Origin: Occallatibacter riparius
Lineage (GTDB): Bacteria; Acidobacteriota; Terriglobia; Terriglobales; Acidobacteriaceae
Direction: 5' to 3'
Assembly: GCF_025264625.1 (NCBI RefSeq)
Contig: NZ_CP093313.1
Coordinates: 5,146,001-5,210,000 of the forward strand
DNA: 64,000 nt
Shown: positions 1-8,900 of the stretch, piece by piece
Layout: every line of letters begins with the position of its first letter
How positions within the stretch are numbered: the first letter of the stretch is position 1
Position numbers and translations under genes: made by a program
The notes under the pieces: model-generated
The model's input: only the letters and a program-made list of their open reading frames with translations
Databases searched by the model: none
What the model was told of the DNA's origin: nothing

Positions 1-48
1 GCACCTGCTTCGGCTGGTTTCCGCGGGGTGCGGTGGAGTGAGAGATGA
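1..48 (+). CDS. Possible 3' end of an upstream gene (partial)
   Basis: Frame 1 is open from the window edge to a TGA at 46-48, which would overlap the ATG of the cellulose synthase gene in an ATGA arrangement typical of coupled operon genes. A second frame ends at TGA 39-41, just before the same start. Only about 15 codons are visible, so neither the product nor the true frame can be assigned. In related operons a BcsQ-type ParA ATPase often precedes bcsA; that is context, not something seen here. Confidence 0.25.
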   Translation, partial: APASAGFRGVRWSER

Positions 49-3000
49 CCCCAACCGGTTTATGGCAGGACATAGGAGCGGGTGAAAACCTGCTCATGCG
101 CCTGCTGCGGTTTGTGTTCCTGGGAGCCGCAGCCGTCGCGTTCTATTTCCTGGCTGTCCTGCCTCTGACCTGGCCGCAGCAGGCTGTTTGCGGACTGCTG
201 ACCCTGCTGATGGCCATGGCCCTTTCGCGCAGCTCAGACTCCTACCTGATCACTCTCACCCTGATGATCATGTCGATGTTCTGCACCTTCCGTTACGGAT
301 ATTGGCGCATATCATCGACCGTGCAGTTTTTTGAGGACCCCGCCAACCACCCCGGCATGCTCGACGGGTTCTTCATCCTCAGCCTGGTGTTGGCTGAGGT
401 ATACGCATTTATCATTCTCTTCCTCGGATACTTCCAGACGATCTGGCCCCTGCGTCGCGCGCCCGTGGCCCTCCCAGACGATGAAGACGAGTGGCCGCAC
501 ATCGACGTCCTCATTCCGACCTATAACGAGCCGCTCGATGTTGTGCGTTACACCGCTCTCGGCGCGCTCAACATGGATTGGCCGGCCGACAAAATGCACG
601 TCTATATTCTCGACGACGGTCGCCGTAAGGAGTTCGAGCAGTTCGCGTTTGAGGCAGGCATCGGATACAAGACCCGCACCGATAACAAGCACGCCAAGGC
701 CGGCAACATCAACACGGCGCTTAAGGCACTGAGCTCTCCTTACGTCGCCATCTTCGACTGCGATCACGTGCCAACGCGCAGCTTCCTGCAGATGACCATG
801 GGCTGGTTCATGCGCGATTCCAAGCTGGCCATGCTGCAGACGCCGCACCATTTCTATTCGCCCGATCCGTTCGAGCGCAACCTGCAGCAGTTCCGTATCA
901 TTCCCAACGAAGGCGAGCTGTTCTACGGAATCGTGCAGGACGGCAACGACTTCTGGAACGCCACATTCTTCTGCGGCTCCTGCGCGGTGCTTCGCCGCGA
1001 GGCGCTCGATGAAATCGGCGGCATCGCTGTCGAGACCGTCACGGAAGACGCGCACACCTCTCTGCGCATGCAGATGAACGGGTGGGGCACTGCCTACATC
1101 AACATTCCTCAGGCTGCCGGGCTCGCAACCGAGCGCCTTTCCGCGCACGTCGGCCAGCGAATTCGCTGGGCTCGCGGCATGATCCAGATTCTGCGCACCG
1201 ACAATCCTCTCTTCGCACCGGGGCTGAAATTTCCGCAGCGTCTTTGCTACTTCAACGCAATGATGCACTTCATGTATGCGATTCCGCGCCTGATCTTCCT
1301 CACCGCGCCGCTGATCTACCTGATCCTGTCGCACACCAATGTGCCGGGCTACTGGGCCGCGATTCTCGCGTACGCATTGCCGCACTTGATTCTCTCCAAC
1401 GTCACCAACTCGCGCATTCAGGGTGAGCACCGCCATTCGTTCTGGAACGAGATCTACGAGACCGTGCTCTCGCCTTACATCCTGCTGCCCACCGTGATGG
1501 CGCTGATCAACCCCAAGCTGGGTAAGTTCAACGTCACGGCCAAGGGTGGCGTGGTCAGGCAGACGTTCTTCGACACCAAGATCGCACAGCCGTTCCTGAT
1601 CCTGCTACTCTTCAACGTCGCAGGGCTGTTGGTTGCCATTCCGCGCTACTTCATCTGGGACCGCGATCGTCCGGGCACGGTGTTGATGAACGTCTTGTGG
1701 TCGGTCTTCAACATCATCATTCTCGGTGTCACCACAGCCGTAGCGCGCGAAATGCGCCAGCTTCGCACCACCGTCCGCATCTCGATCGTCACGCCGGTCA
1801 TGGCGCGCATGCCCGATGGCTCCCTGATTGAGGGCGAGACCGTCGACATGTCTTCGGGCGGCACCGCCATTCGGTTCAACCAGACAGTGGAACTGGCGCC
1901 TCAGACAGAGGTGATGCTCGCCTTCCCAATGCCGAACGGAACGCAACAGCTCCATGCCAAGGTCGTTGGAGGCGACGGAGCGACGCTGCGGGTGAAGTTC
2001 GAGAACCTGACCATCGCGGAACAGGAAGTGCTCACAATGGTTTTGTACTCCCGTGCCGATTCCTGGCTGGGTTGGGGCGAATCCCGCGAAAGCGACAACG
2101 TATTGAAGAGCCTGTCCCGCATCTTCCAAATCTCCATGCACGGTCTTTCGCAAACCGCCAAAAGCCTGGTCACCCCCAGGGCCAAGTCGAAGAAGAAGAA
2201 AGCCGCCAGCGTCGCTGCGGCAACTTCCGCTGTGCTGGTCATCGCCGCCATGATCGGACTGGACGCGCCGCGCCTGCATGCGCAGCCGGCGGTCAGCGCC
2301 AGCGGAGAACAAGCCCGCCCCGGCACAACCGCCGCTTCCGCTGTACCGGCGCCCCCCGGCCAGTTTCGCGACACCTTCAGCCTGGGCGATACCGGTTCTT
2401 CGCAGATCGACATGCACGGTGTGGACAGCTCCACCACCATCTACTTCACGCTGCCACAGACCCACGTTGCAAAGACCGCGAAGATTCACGTCAGCTACGC
2501 ATTCTCTCCCGCGCTGTTGCCCGAGATCAGCCACCTTAAGCTGATATTGAACGGCACCCTGTTTGCCACCATCGAGCCCACGCCCGATGGATCCGGCCGC
2601 AGCAAAGGCGAAGTATCTGAAGCTGAGTTCAATATCCCGCCCGAGCTCATGGTGCACAACAACGCGCTGACCATGCAGTTCATCGGTCACTACACGCTGA
2701 TGTGCGAGGACCCGGCGAACTCCACCCTATGGGCGCGCGTTCACCGCACCACTTATCTCGACATGCAGGGCGACCTCCTGCCGCTGGCCGACGATCTGAA
2801 GCAGCTCCCGCTGCCGTTCCTCGACGCCGCTGTTGTGCAGCCCTTGAGCCTGCCGGTTGTGTTCGCCTCGGCTCCGGACTCCAAAGCCATTCAGGCCGCC
2901 GGCATCGTCACCAGCTACTTCGGCATGATCTCCGAAGGGCGTCCGGTTCGTTTTCCGGTCCATATCGGAGAACTCCCCGCCGGCAACGCCGTCATCATTT

Positions 3001-4463
3001 CCGACAGCCCATCGAATCTGCCTGCCGGCATCAATCTCGGCGCAGGCGCCAGTGGCCCCATCGTGGCCATGCGGCCCAATCCCAACGATCCCTACGGGAA
3101 AGTTCTTGTCGTCGCCGGCGGTGATCCCGACCAGGTCATCCAGGCTGCCCAGGCTGTTGCGCTGCAGAGCGGACTTCTACAAGGCCCGCAAGCCTCCATC
3201 GACCGCCTCGACCTTCCCGCAAGACGGCCCGCGGACTCCGCACCACGCTGGGCGCAGACCGATCAGAAGATCGCCCTCTGGGACTACAAGGCGCGCGACT
3301 CCATGCAGGGAGACGGCTCCGCCCCGCTCAATGTCTATTTCCGTATCCCGCCCGACATTTACTTCGCAGATCGTCCCAACTCGATCCTGCACATGTCCTA
3401 TCGCTATAACTCGATCCCCATCGGGCCGATCTCGAGCATGCAGATACGCATCAACAACGCCTTCCTTGGCTCGATCCCATTGACCCCGGGCCAGGAAGCA
3501 TCAAAGCGCAGCGAGATCGATCTGCCGGTGCCGGTCGTCAATCTTCGCCCGTTCTCGAACTCGCTCTCGTTCGATTTCACATTCCAGCTCTTGAGAAAAG
3601 GGAACTGCCAGGACACCACGCCCATCAATATGCAGGGCGCGGTTTTGGGTGACAGCTATCTCGATTTGCGCGGCTATCCGCATTACGCGCCGCTGCCGAA
3701 CCTCGAAATCTTCGCCAACTCGGGCTTCCCGTTCACGCGCTATCCCGATCTGGCCACCACCACCGTCGTGCTGCCTCCCACTCCAACCTCAGAAGAGATC
3801 GAAACCTTCATTACGTTGATGGGCCACTTCGGGCGTCAGAGCGGCTACCCCACTCTGCGGGTAACTGTCGCCGGCCCGGATGCGATGCAAGCCGGCGCTG
3901 CCTCCGATTTCCTGGTCATCGGTATCGGAGAAGATCAGCCGGCCTTCGACAAGATCAACAAGTTCTTACCGGTCGCGCTATCGAGCGGCCGTGTCCAGAC
4001 GCACGACACCCAGGGCTTCTTCGCGCCCATCCATCGCGCCTGGTGGAAGGTGCAGACCAATGAACGCGCCGAGTCCGGCGAGCTCATTGCCTCCGGCTCA
4101 CCTGACGGCATCATCGAAGGCATCGAATCGCCCTTCATGAGCGGCAGCAGCATCGTTGCCATCCGCATGAAAGACGCAGCCACCTTCGCGCCCTTCATGC
4201 AGACCTTCCTGTACGTGCAGCAGGCGAGCGATATTCAGGGCTCCATATCGATGCTTCTAGGCACGCGCTTCCAGTCTTTCCGCGTGGGTTCGGCTATTTA
4301 CCACGTCGGCACACTGCCCTGGTGGACGCGCCTCACCATGCAGTTCAGAGAAGTTCCGTGGCTGGTCGCCATCATCGTCATGTTGCTCGCATTCCTGCTG
4401 GCAATCTGGATGCGCAACTGGCTTCGCATGAAGGCAAGGGCCCGGCTCAAGATGCTCGACTGA
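45..4463 (+). CDS. bcsAB: Fused cellulose synthase BcsA-BcsB
   Basis: This 1472-residue protein joins the catalytic and co-polymerase subunits of cellulose synthase. The N-terminal half is BcsA: membrane helices, then a GT2 domain with DDG (190-192), DCD (238-240), TED (333-335) and QRIRW (371-375), which bind UDP-glucose and the acceptor glucan. More helices follow, then a PilZ domain with RxxxR (R574, R578) and DxSxGG (601-606), the c-di-GMP binding signature that activates synthesis. A lysine-rich stretch and a hydrophobic segment at about 721-746, like an internal signal anchor, lead into the periplasmic BcsB half, which ends in a single membrane helix and a basic tail. In E. coli these are two genes; fusion is known from Komagataeibacter AcsAB. 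It heads the operon with bcsZ and bcsC. Confidence 0.96.
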   Translation: MTPTGLWQDIGAGENLLMRLLRFVFLGAAAVAFYFLAVLPLTWPQQAVCGLLTLLMAMALSRSSDSYLITLTLMIMSMFCTFRYGYWRISSTVQFFEDPANHPGMLDGFFILSLVLAEVYAFIILFLGYFQTIWPLRRAPVALPDDEDEWPHIDVLIPTYNEPLDVVRYTALGALNMDWPADKMHVYILDDGRRKEFEQFAFEAGIGYKTRTDNKHAKAGNINTALKALSSPYVAIFDCDHVPTRSFLQMTMGWFMRDSKLAMLQTPHHFYSPDPFERNLQQFRIIPNEGELFYGIVQDGNDFWNATFFCGSCAVLRREALDEIGGIAVETVTEDAHTSLRMQMNGWGTAYINIPQAAGLATERLSAHVGQRIRWARGMIQILRTDNPLFAPGLKFPQRLCYFNAMMHFMYAIPRLIFLTAPLIYLILSHTNVPGYWAAILAYALPHLILSNVTNSRIQGEHRHSFWNEIYETVLSPYILLPTVMALINPKLGKFNVTAKGGVVRQTFFDTKIAQPFLILLLFNVAGLLVAIPRYFIWDRDRPGTVLMNVLWSVFNIIILGVTTAVAREMRQLRTTVRISIVTPVMARMPDGSLIEGETVDMSSGGTAIRFNQTVELAPQTEVMLAFPMPNGTQQLHAKVVGGDGATLRVKFENLTIAEQEVLTMVLYSRADSWLGWGESRESDNVLKSLSRIFQISMHGLSQTAKSLVTPRAKSKKKKAASVAAATSAVLVIAAMIGLDAPRLHAQPAVSASGEQARPGTTAASAVPAPPGQFRDTFSLGDTGSSQIDMHGVDSSTTIYFTLPQTHVAKTAKIHVSYAFSPALLPEISHLKLILNGTLFATIEPTPDGSGRSKGEVSEAEFNIPPELMVHNNALTMQFIGHYTLMCEDPANSTLWARVHRTTYLDMQGDLLPLADDLKQLPLPFLDAAVVQPLSLPVVFASAPDSKAIQAAGIVTSYFGMISEGRPVRFPVHIGELPAGNAVIISDSPSNLPAGINLGAGASGPIVAMRPNPNDPYGKVLVVAGGDPDQVIQAAQAVALQSGLLQGPQASIDRLDLPARRPADSAPRWAQTDQKIALWDYKARDSMQGDGSAPLNVYFRIPPDIYFADRPNSILHMSYRYNSIPIGPISSMQIRINNAFLGSIPLTPGQEASKRSEIDLPVPVVNLRPFSNSLSFDFTFQLLRKGNCQDTTPINMQGAVLGDSYLDLRGYPHYAPLPNLEIFANSGFPFTRYPDLATTTVVLPPTPTSEEIETFITLMGHFGRQSGYPTLRVTVAGPDAMQAGAASDFLVIGIGEDQPAFDKINKFLPVALSSGRVQTHDTQGFFAPIHRAWWKVQTNERAESGELIASGSPDGIIEGIESPFMSGSSIVAIRMKDAATFAPFMQTFLYVQQASDIQGSISMLLGTRFQSFRVGSAIYHVGTLPWWTRLTMQFREVPWLVAIIVMLLAFLLAIWMRNWLRMKARARLKMLD

Positions 4464-4700
4464 TCGCGCCTCCGCTTTCAATAGAGCTTCATGGCGTGGC
4501 GATTTTACTTAAAGAGAACGCCACGCCTTACATAGCTTGAAATGGATTAAGTTAACTGTAAAAATGCCATTTCAAAGCCTTGGCTTCGTCAGGATGAGCG
4601 GCAGGCCTTGAAGCCTGTACGCCAGGTAACTGGTCAGGGATCATGGACCTCCTCTCCGTGATTTCGAACACTGTTTTGTGGAAATCATCTGGAGCTTTCT
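4464..4700. other. Intergenic gap bcsAB-bcsZ
   Basis: These 237 bases carry no convincing gene. The middle (about 4530-4580) is clearly richer in A and T than the flanks and could hold a secondary promoter, but I cannot pick out a clear -35/-10 pair. A GGAG at 4691-4694 serves the TTG start of bcsZ. Confidence 0.4.
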
Positions 4701-5963
4701 TTGTTGGATCTGTCATCGCGCCGCTGGCTGAAAAAGGGTTCGCTTGCTGTCGTGCTGCTGCTGGCCGCGGCGACCGCCGGATGCCGCCAGGGACCGTGGG
4801 ATTTGTGGGAAGCCTACTCGGCGCATTTCATCAATGCGGATGGGCGCGTGGTCGAGCACAGCGTCAACGACCGCACCACCTCCGAAGGGCAGTCGTACGC
4901 CCTCTTCTTCGCGCTGGTCGATAACGACCGCCCCCGTTTCGAAAAGGTCCTCTCGTGGACGCAGAACAATCTCGCCGGCGGCGATCTGGGCAAGAAGCTT
5001 CCCGGCTGGCAATGGGGCAAAGCGCCGGACGGCCAGTGGAAGCTCCTCGATCCCAACCCCGCCTCCGACGCCGACTGCTGGATTGCTTACACCCTGATCG
5101 AAGCCGGAAGGCTCTGGCAGCACCCCGACTACAAAGAAACCGGCCGTCGAATGCTCAGCCTGATCGCCAAGCAGGAAGTCGCCGATCTCCCCGGCTTCGG
5201 CTCGATGCTGATGCCCGGCAACACTGAGAACTGGGTTCACAACAATGTCTGGACGCTGAATCCCAGCTACCTGCCCCTCTTCCAGTTCCAGCGCTTCGCT
5301 GAAGTCGACCCCTCCGGCCCCTGGGGCAGCATCGCCATGAACATCCCGCGCCTCCTGCGTCAGGGTTCGCCCAAGGGCTTTGCGATGGACTGGATCAACT
5401 ACATCCCCAACGACGGCTTCTCGCCCGCACCCCCTCCCGGACCCAACCCGCCGCCCCCTGCCCCCCTGCCGCAAACCGGCACCAAGCCGAACGGCAACTA
5501 CACCTCCAACCAGGTGATCCCGCAGCCTCCTCCAGTCACCGGGCAGCCGATGGGCAGCTACGACGCCATCCGCGTCTACCTCTGGGCCGGAATGGTCGAC
5601 CCCAACGGCCGCACCCGCGAAGACCTGGTGAACTCGCTTTCCGGTATGGGCGTCTATCTCTCCGATCCTGAACGCACCGCTCCACCGGAAAAGGTAAGCG
5701 CGCACGGACTCCCCGAGCCCCAGGACGGTCCGGTGGGATTTTCGGCGGCGCTTCTTCCTTATTTATGGGCCAAGCCCGACCTCGCCCGAGTCGCCGCGCA
5801 GCAGAGAGTTAGGATGAGTGCACAGCGACAACCAGACTCGGGCCTCTACGGGAAGCAGCCCGTGTATTATGACCAAAACCTTGTTCTGTTTGCGATTGGG
5901 TATCTGGATAGCAGGTTCCGGTTTGGACCGCGCGGGGAACTAAAGGTAGAGTGGACACGGTGA
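4701..5963 (+). CDS. bcsZ: Cellulase BcsZ (GH8), predicted lipoprotein
   Basis: This is a GH8 endo-beta-1,4-glucanase of the cellulose operon, which trims nascent cellulose in the periplasm. The TTG start has a GGAG six bases upstream. A signal peptide ends in a lipobox (ATAGC, Cys28), so it is probably lipid-anchored, unlike soluble E. coli BcsZ. The GH8 acid Glu62 sits in TSEGQSYAL, and a conserved Asp pair in SDADCWIAY (123, 125). The second catalytic Asp is in YDAIRVYLW near residue 288. A proline-rich insertion of about 45 residues (near 243-285) interrupts the catalytic domain and is unusual for the family. Its stop codon overlaps the ATG of bcsC (TGATG). Confidence 0.93.
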   Translation: MLDLSSRRWLKKGSLAVVLLLAAATAGCRQGPWDLWEAYSAHFINADGRVVEHSVNDRTTSEGQSYALFFALVDNDRPRFEKVLSWTQNNLAGGDLGKKLPGWQWGKAPDGQWKLLDPNPASDADCWIAYTLIEAGRLWQHPDYKETGRRMLSLIAKQEVADLPGFGSMLMPGNTENWVHNNVWTLNPSYLPLFQFQRFAEVDPSGPWGSIAMNIPRLLRQGSPKGFAMDWINYIPNDGFSPAPPPGPNPPPPAPLPQTGTKPNGNYTSNQVIPQPPPVTGQPMGSYDAIRVYLWAGMVDPNGRTREDLVNSLSGMGVYLSDPERTAPPEKVSAHGLPEPQDGPVGFSAALLPYLWAKPDLARVAAQQRVRMSAQRQPDSGLYGKQPVYYDQNLVLFAIGYLDSRFRFGPRGELKVEWTR

Positions 5964-8900
5964 TGAAGTTGTTGGGCAAGGTCTTATCTATCCCGATATC
6001 TGCTATATGCATGAGCCTGATCCTGCAAACAGGCTTTGCGCAGAAAACGGCGACTCCTGCCAATACGGCAGAGAAGACACGCCAGACTTTGGCAGCAAAT
6101 GCGCGGGCTCTCGAGTCACGCGGCCGGCCCGACATGGCCATCCAGATCTGGCAGCAGATTCTGCTCTCCGATCCCAAGAACGCCGAAGCCCTCGCCGGCC
6201 TGGCCCGCGACTATAAACTGAGCGGCTCTGCCAAGGAATCGGACAACGCCCTCGAAAAGCTGCGCACCATCAACCCCAACGATCCCAACATCGGAAAAAT
6301 CCAGTCTCTCTCCACCTCTCGCGTCCAGAATGACGACCTCCGCCGCGCCGGCGAACTTGCCCGCCAGGGGCACAACGAAGACGCGATGAAGATATATCGG
6401 CAGCTCTACGCCGATCGCCCTCCTGAAGGCGACATCGCGCTGGCCTACTATCAGACGCTGTACGGCACCGCCACCGGCAAAGAGCAGGCCATCGGCGCAA
6501 TGCGCGCTCTCGCGCAGAAGAACCCCGGCGACTCGCGCTACTCCGTCGAACTCGGCCGCATGCTCACTTACGATCCGAGGACGCGCACAGAAGGCATCAG
6601 GCTGCTCGAAGAGCATCCCCTCGATCCCGCTGCTCGCAGTGCTCTTCGCCAGGCTCTCATCTGGGACTCGGCCAATCCGGCTTCCGCCGCGGAACTGCGC
6701 AAGTACATGCAGGCCCATCCCCAGGATGCCGAGCTGGCTTCGCGCCTCAAAGAGAACGAGTCCAAGCTCGCCGAGATGAACTCCGGCATCGCGCGCACTC
6801 CTGAAGAGCGTGCAGCCTTTGCAGCGCTGAATGCCAAGCGCCTCGACGAAGCCGAGAAACGCTTCCAGGAACTTCTCGAAAAGGATCCGAACAACGGCCG
6901 CGTAGCCGCCGGCATGGGTTTCCTGCGCATGCAGCAGCAGAACTTCGGTGGGGCCGTCAGCTATCTCACCCAGGCCGAGCAGAACGGCTACAAAACCGCC
7001 GTCGTCGAGAACGCACTCGCCACTTCGCGCTTCTGGTACACCATGGGCGAGGCCACCCAGGCCTTTGACGCCAACCAGCTCGACGTGGCCGCGCAGAAAT
7101 ACCAGGAAGCGCTGGCCATGAAGCCCAAGAGCCCCGAGGCCCTCAACGGCCTCGCCGGCCTCTACATTAAGGAGCAGCAGTACCAGCAGGCCGCTGGCGT
7201 CTATCAGGACCTGCTCAAATCGCAGCCTTCCAATGCCGATGCCTGGCGCGGCCTGTTCCTCGCCTATGCCCGCGACGGCCAGAACGAAAAAGCGCTCGCC
7301 ACCGCAGCCAAGTTCCCCGCGCGTATCAAAACTGAAATGGCGAAGGACCCCGAGTACCTTCGCACCCTAGCCACCATCTACAAGGCGGAAGGCCGTCCCA
7401 TCGAGGCGCAGAAAGTCCTCTCGCAAGCACTGGCTCTGCCATTCCCTGACAACGGTGCGAACCTCAAGCAGGGCACGCGCCTGCAATACGCCGGCATCCT
7501 GATGGAAGCAAGCCGCTTCGATCAGGCCGCCGCCATCTATACCCAGATCCTCAACGACGACGCCAACAGCCTTCCCGCCTGGATGGGCCTCGTCAGCGCG
7601 CACCACGAGCTCGGACAGGACACCGCCGCCATCGGCGATGTCGAGAAGATGCCCCCCTCGGTCTACGAGTCGGCGCTCTCTGATTCCGGCTTCCTCACGA
7701 TGCTCGGATCCATCTACCAGCAGGCCAACCAGCCCGACGTGGCACAGACCCTGCTCGAGCGCAGCGTGAAGGTGCAACAGGCGCAAGGCGCGCAGCCCTC
7801 CGTGCAGTTGCAGTTGCAGCTTGCCGGCATCTATCTGCAGCGCGGCAACACCGATCAGGCCTACGCCATTTACCGCCAGGTGCTCACCGCCAACCCCGAG
7901 CGCGCCGATGCCTGGAAGGGCCTCATCTCAACCCTGCAGGCCACCGACCATTCAACGGAAGCCCTGCAGCAGCTCGTCTACATCCCCCCCTCCGTCCGCA
8001 AGGAACTCGAGACCGATCCGCAGTTCGTCCAGACCGTGGCCAGCATCTACGCCACTGCCGGCGACATCCCCCATGCCACGGAATACATGGCCCGCGTGCA
8101 GCGGTACTACGCGCAGCAGGGAACTGCCATGCCTTCCGACACGGCCATTCAGAATGCGTGGCTCCTCTACAACACCAAGAACGACCGTGCCCTCTATCCC
8201 GAGTTGATGCGGCTCGGTTCGCGTCCCGATCTCACCGCCGCCCAGCGCGAAACCGTGCAAACCATCTGGGCAAGCTGGGCCGTCCGCCGTGCCGGCGCCG
8301 CCATGGACAACGGCGACAACCAGCGCGCCGTGGAGATTCTCGAGGCTGCATCTCAGGCCTTTCCTGAGAACGTCCAGGTCAAGCGCATCCTCGCCGGCGG
8401 CTATCTCCGCACCGGCCAGACCCGCGCCTCGCTTGCCCTCTATAAGAGCCTGCCCATGCAGGATGCCGGCGTAAACGACTTCCAGGGCGCGATCGGTGCC
8501 GCCCTCGCTGCCAACGACAAGGTCCAGGCCGAGGCTTGGCTGCGTCAGGCGCTCGAGCGCTTCCCGCACGATTACAAGATTCTCGGCATGGCGGCCAGGT
8601 ACGAACAGGCGCGCGGCGATGCCCAGCGCTCCGCGGATTACTGGCGTGCCGCCATTGCCGCCATGCCCGCGGGCTCGCCCACCGACAAGCTGGCGCATGA
8701 GCTTGCCTACCCCGACCAGAACACCAAAGCGCAGAAGGCGCGTTCCAACGCCGATCTCCAGCAACTTCTCAATCCTGACAACGCGGCCATGAATGACCCG
8801 TTCCAGAAGACAGTGAAGCTACCGCCGCTGCCCTCCTACGGCCCAGACCCCTACCTCGGCACTGCGCCTGTGATTCTCCAGCCGCAACAGGCCGCCGTCC

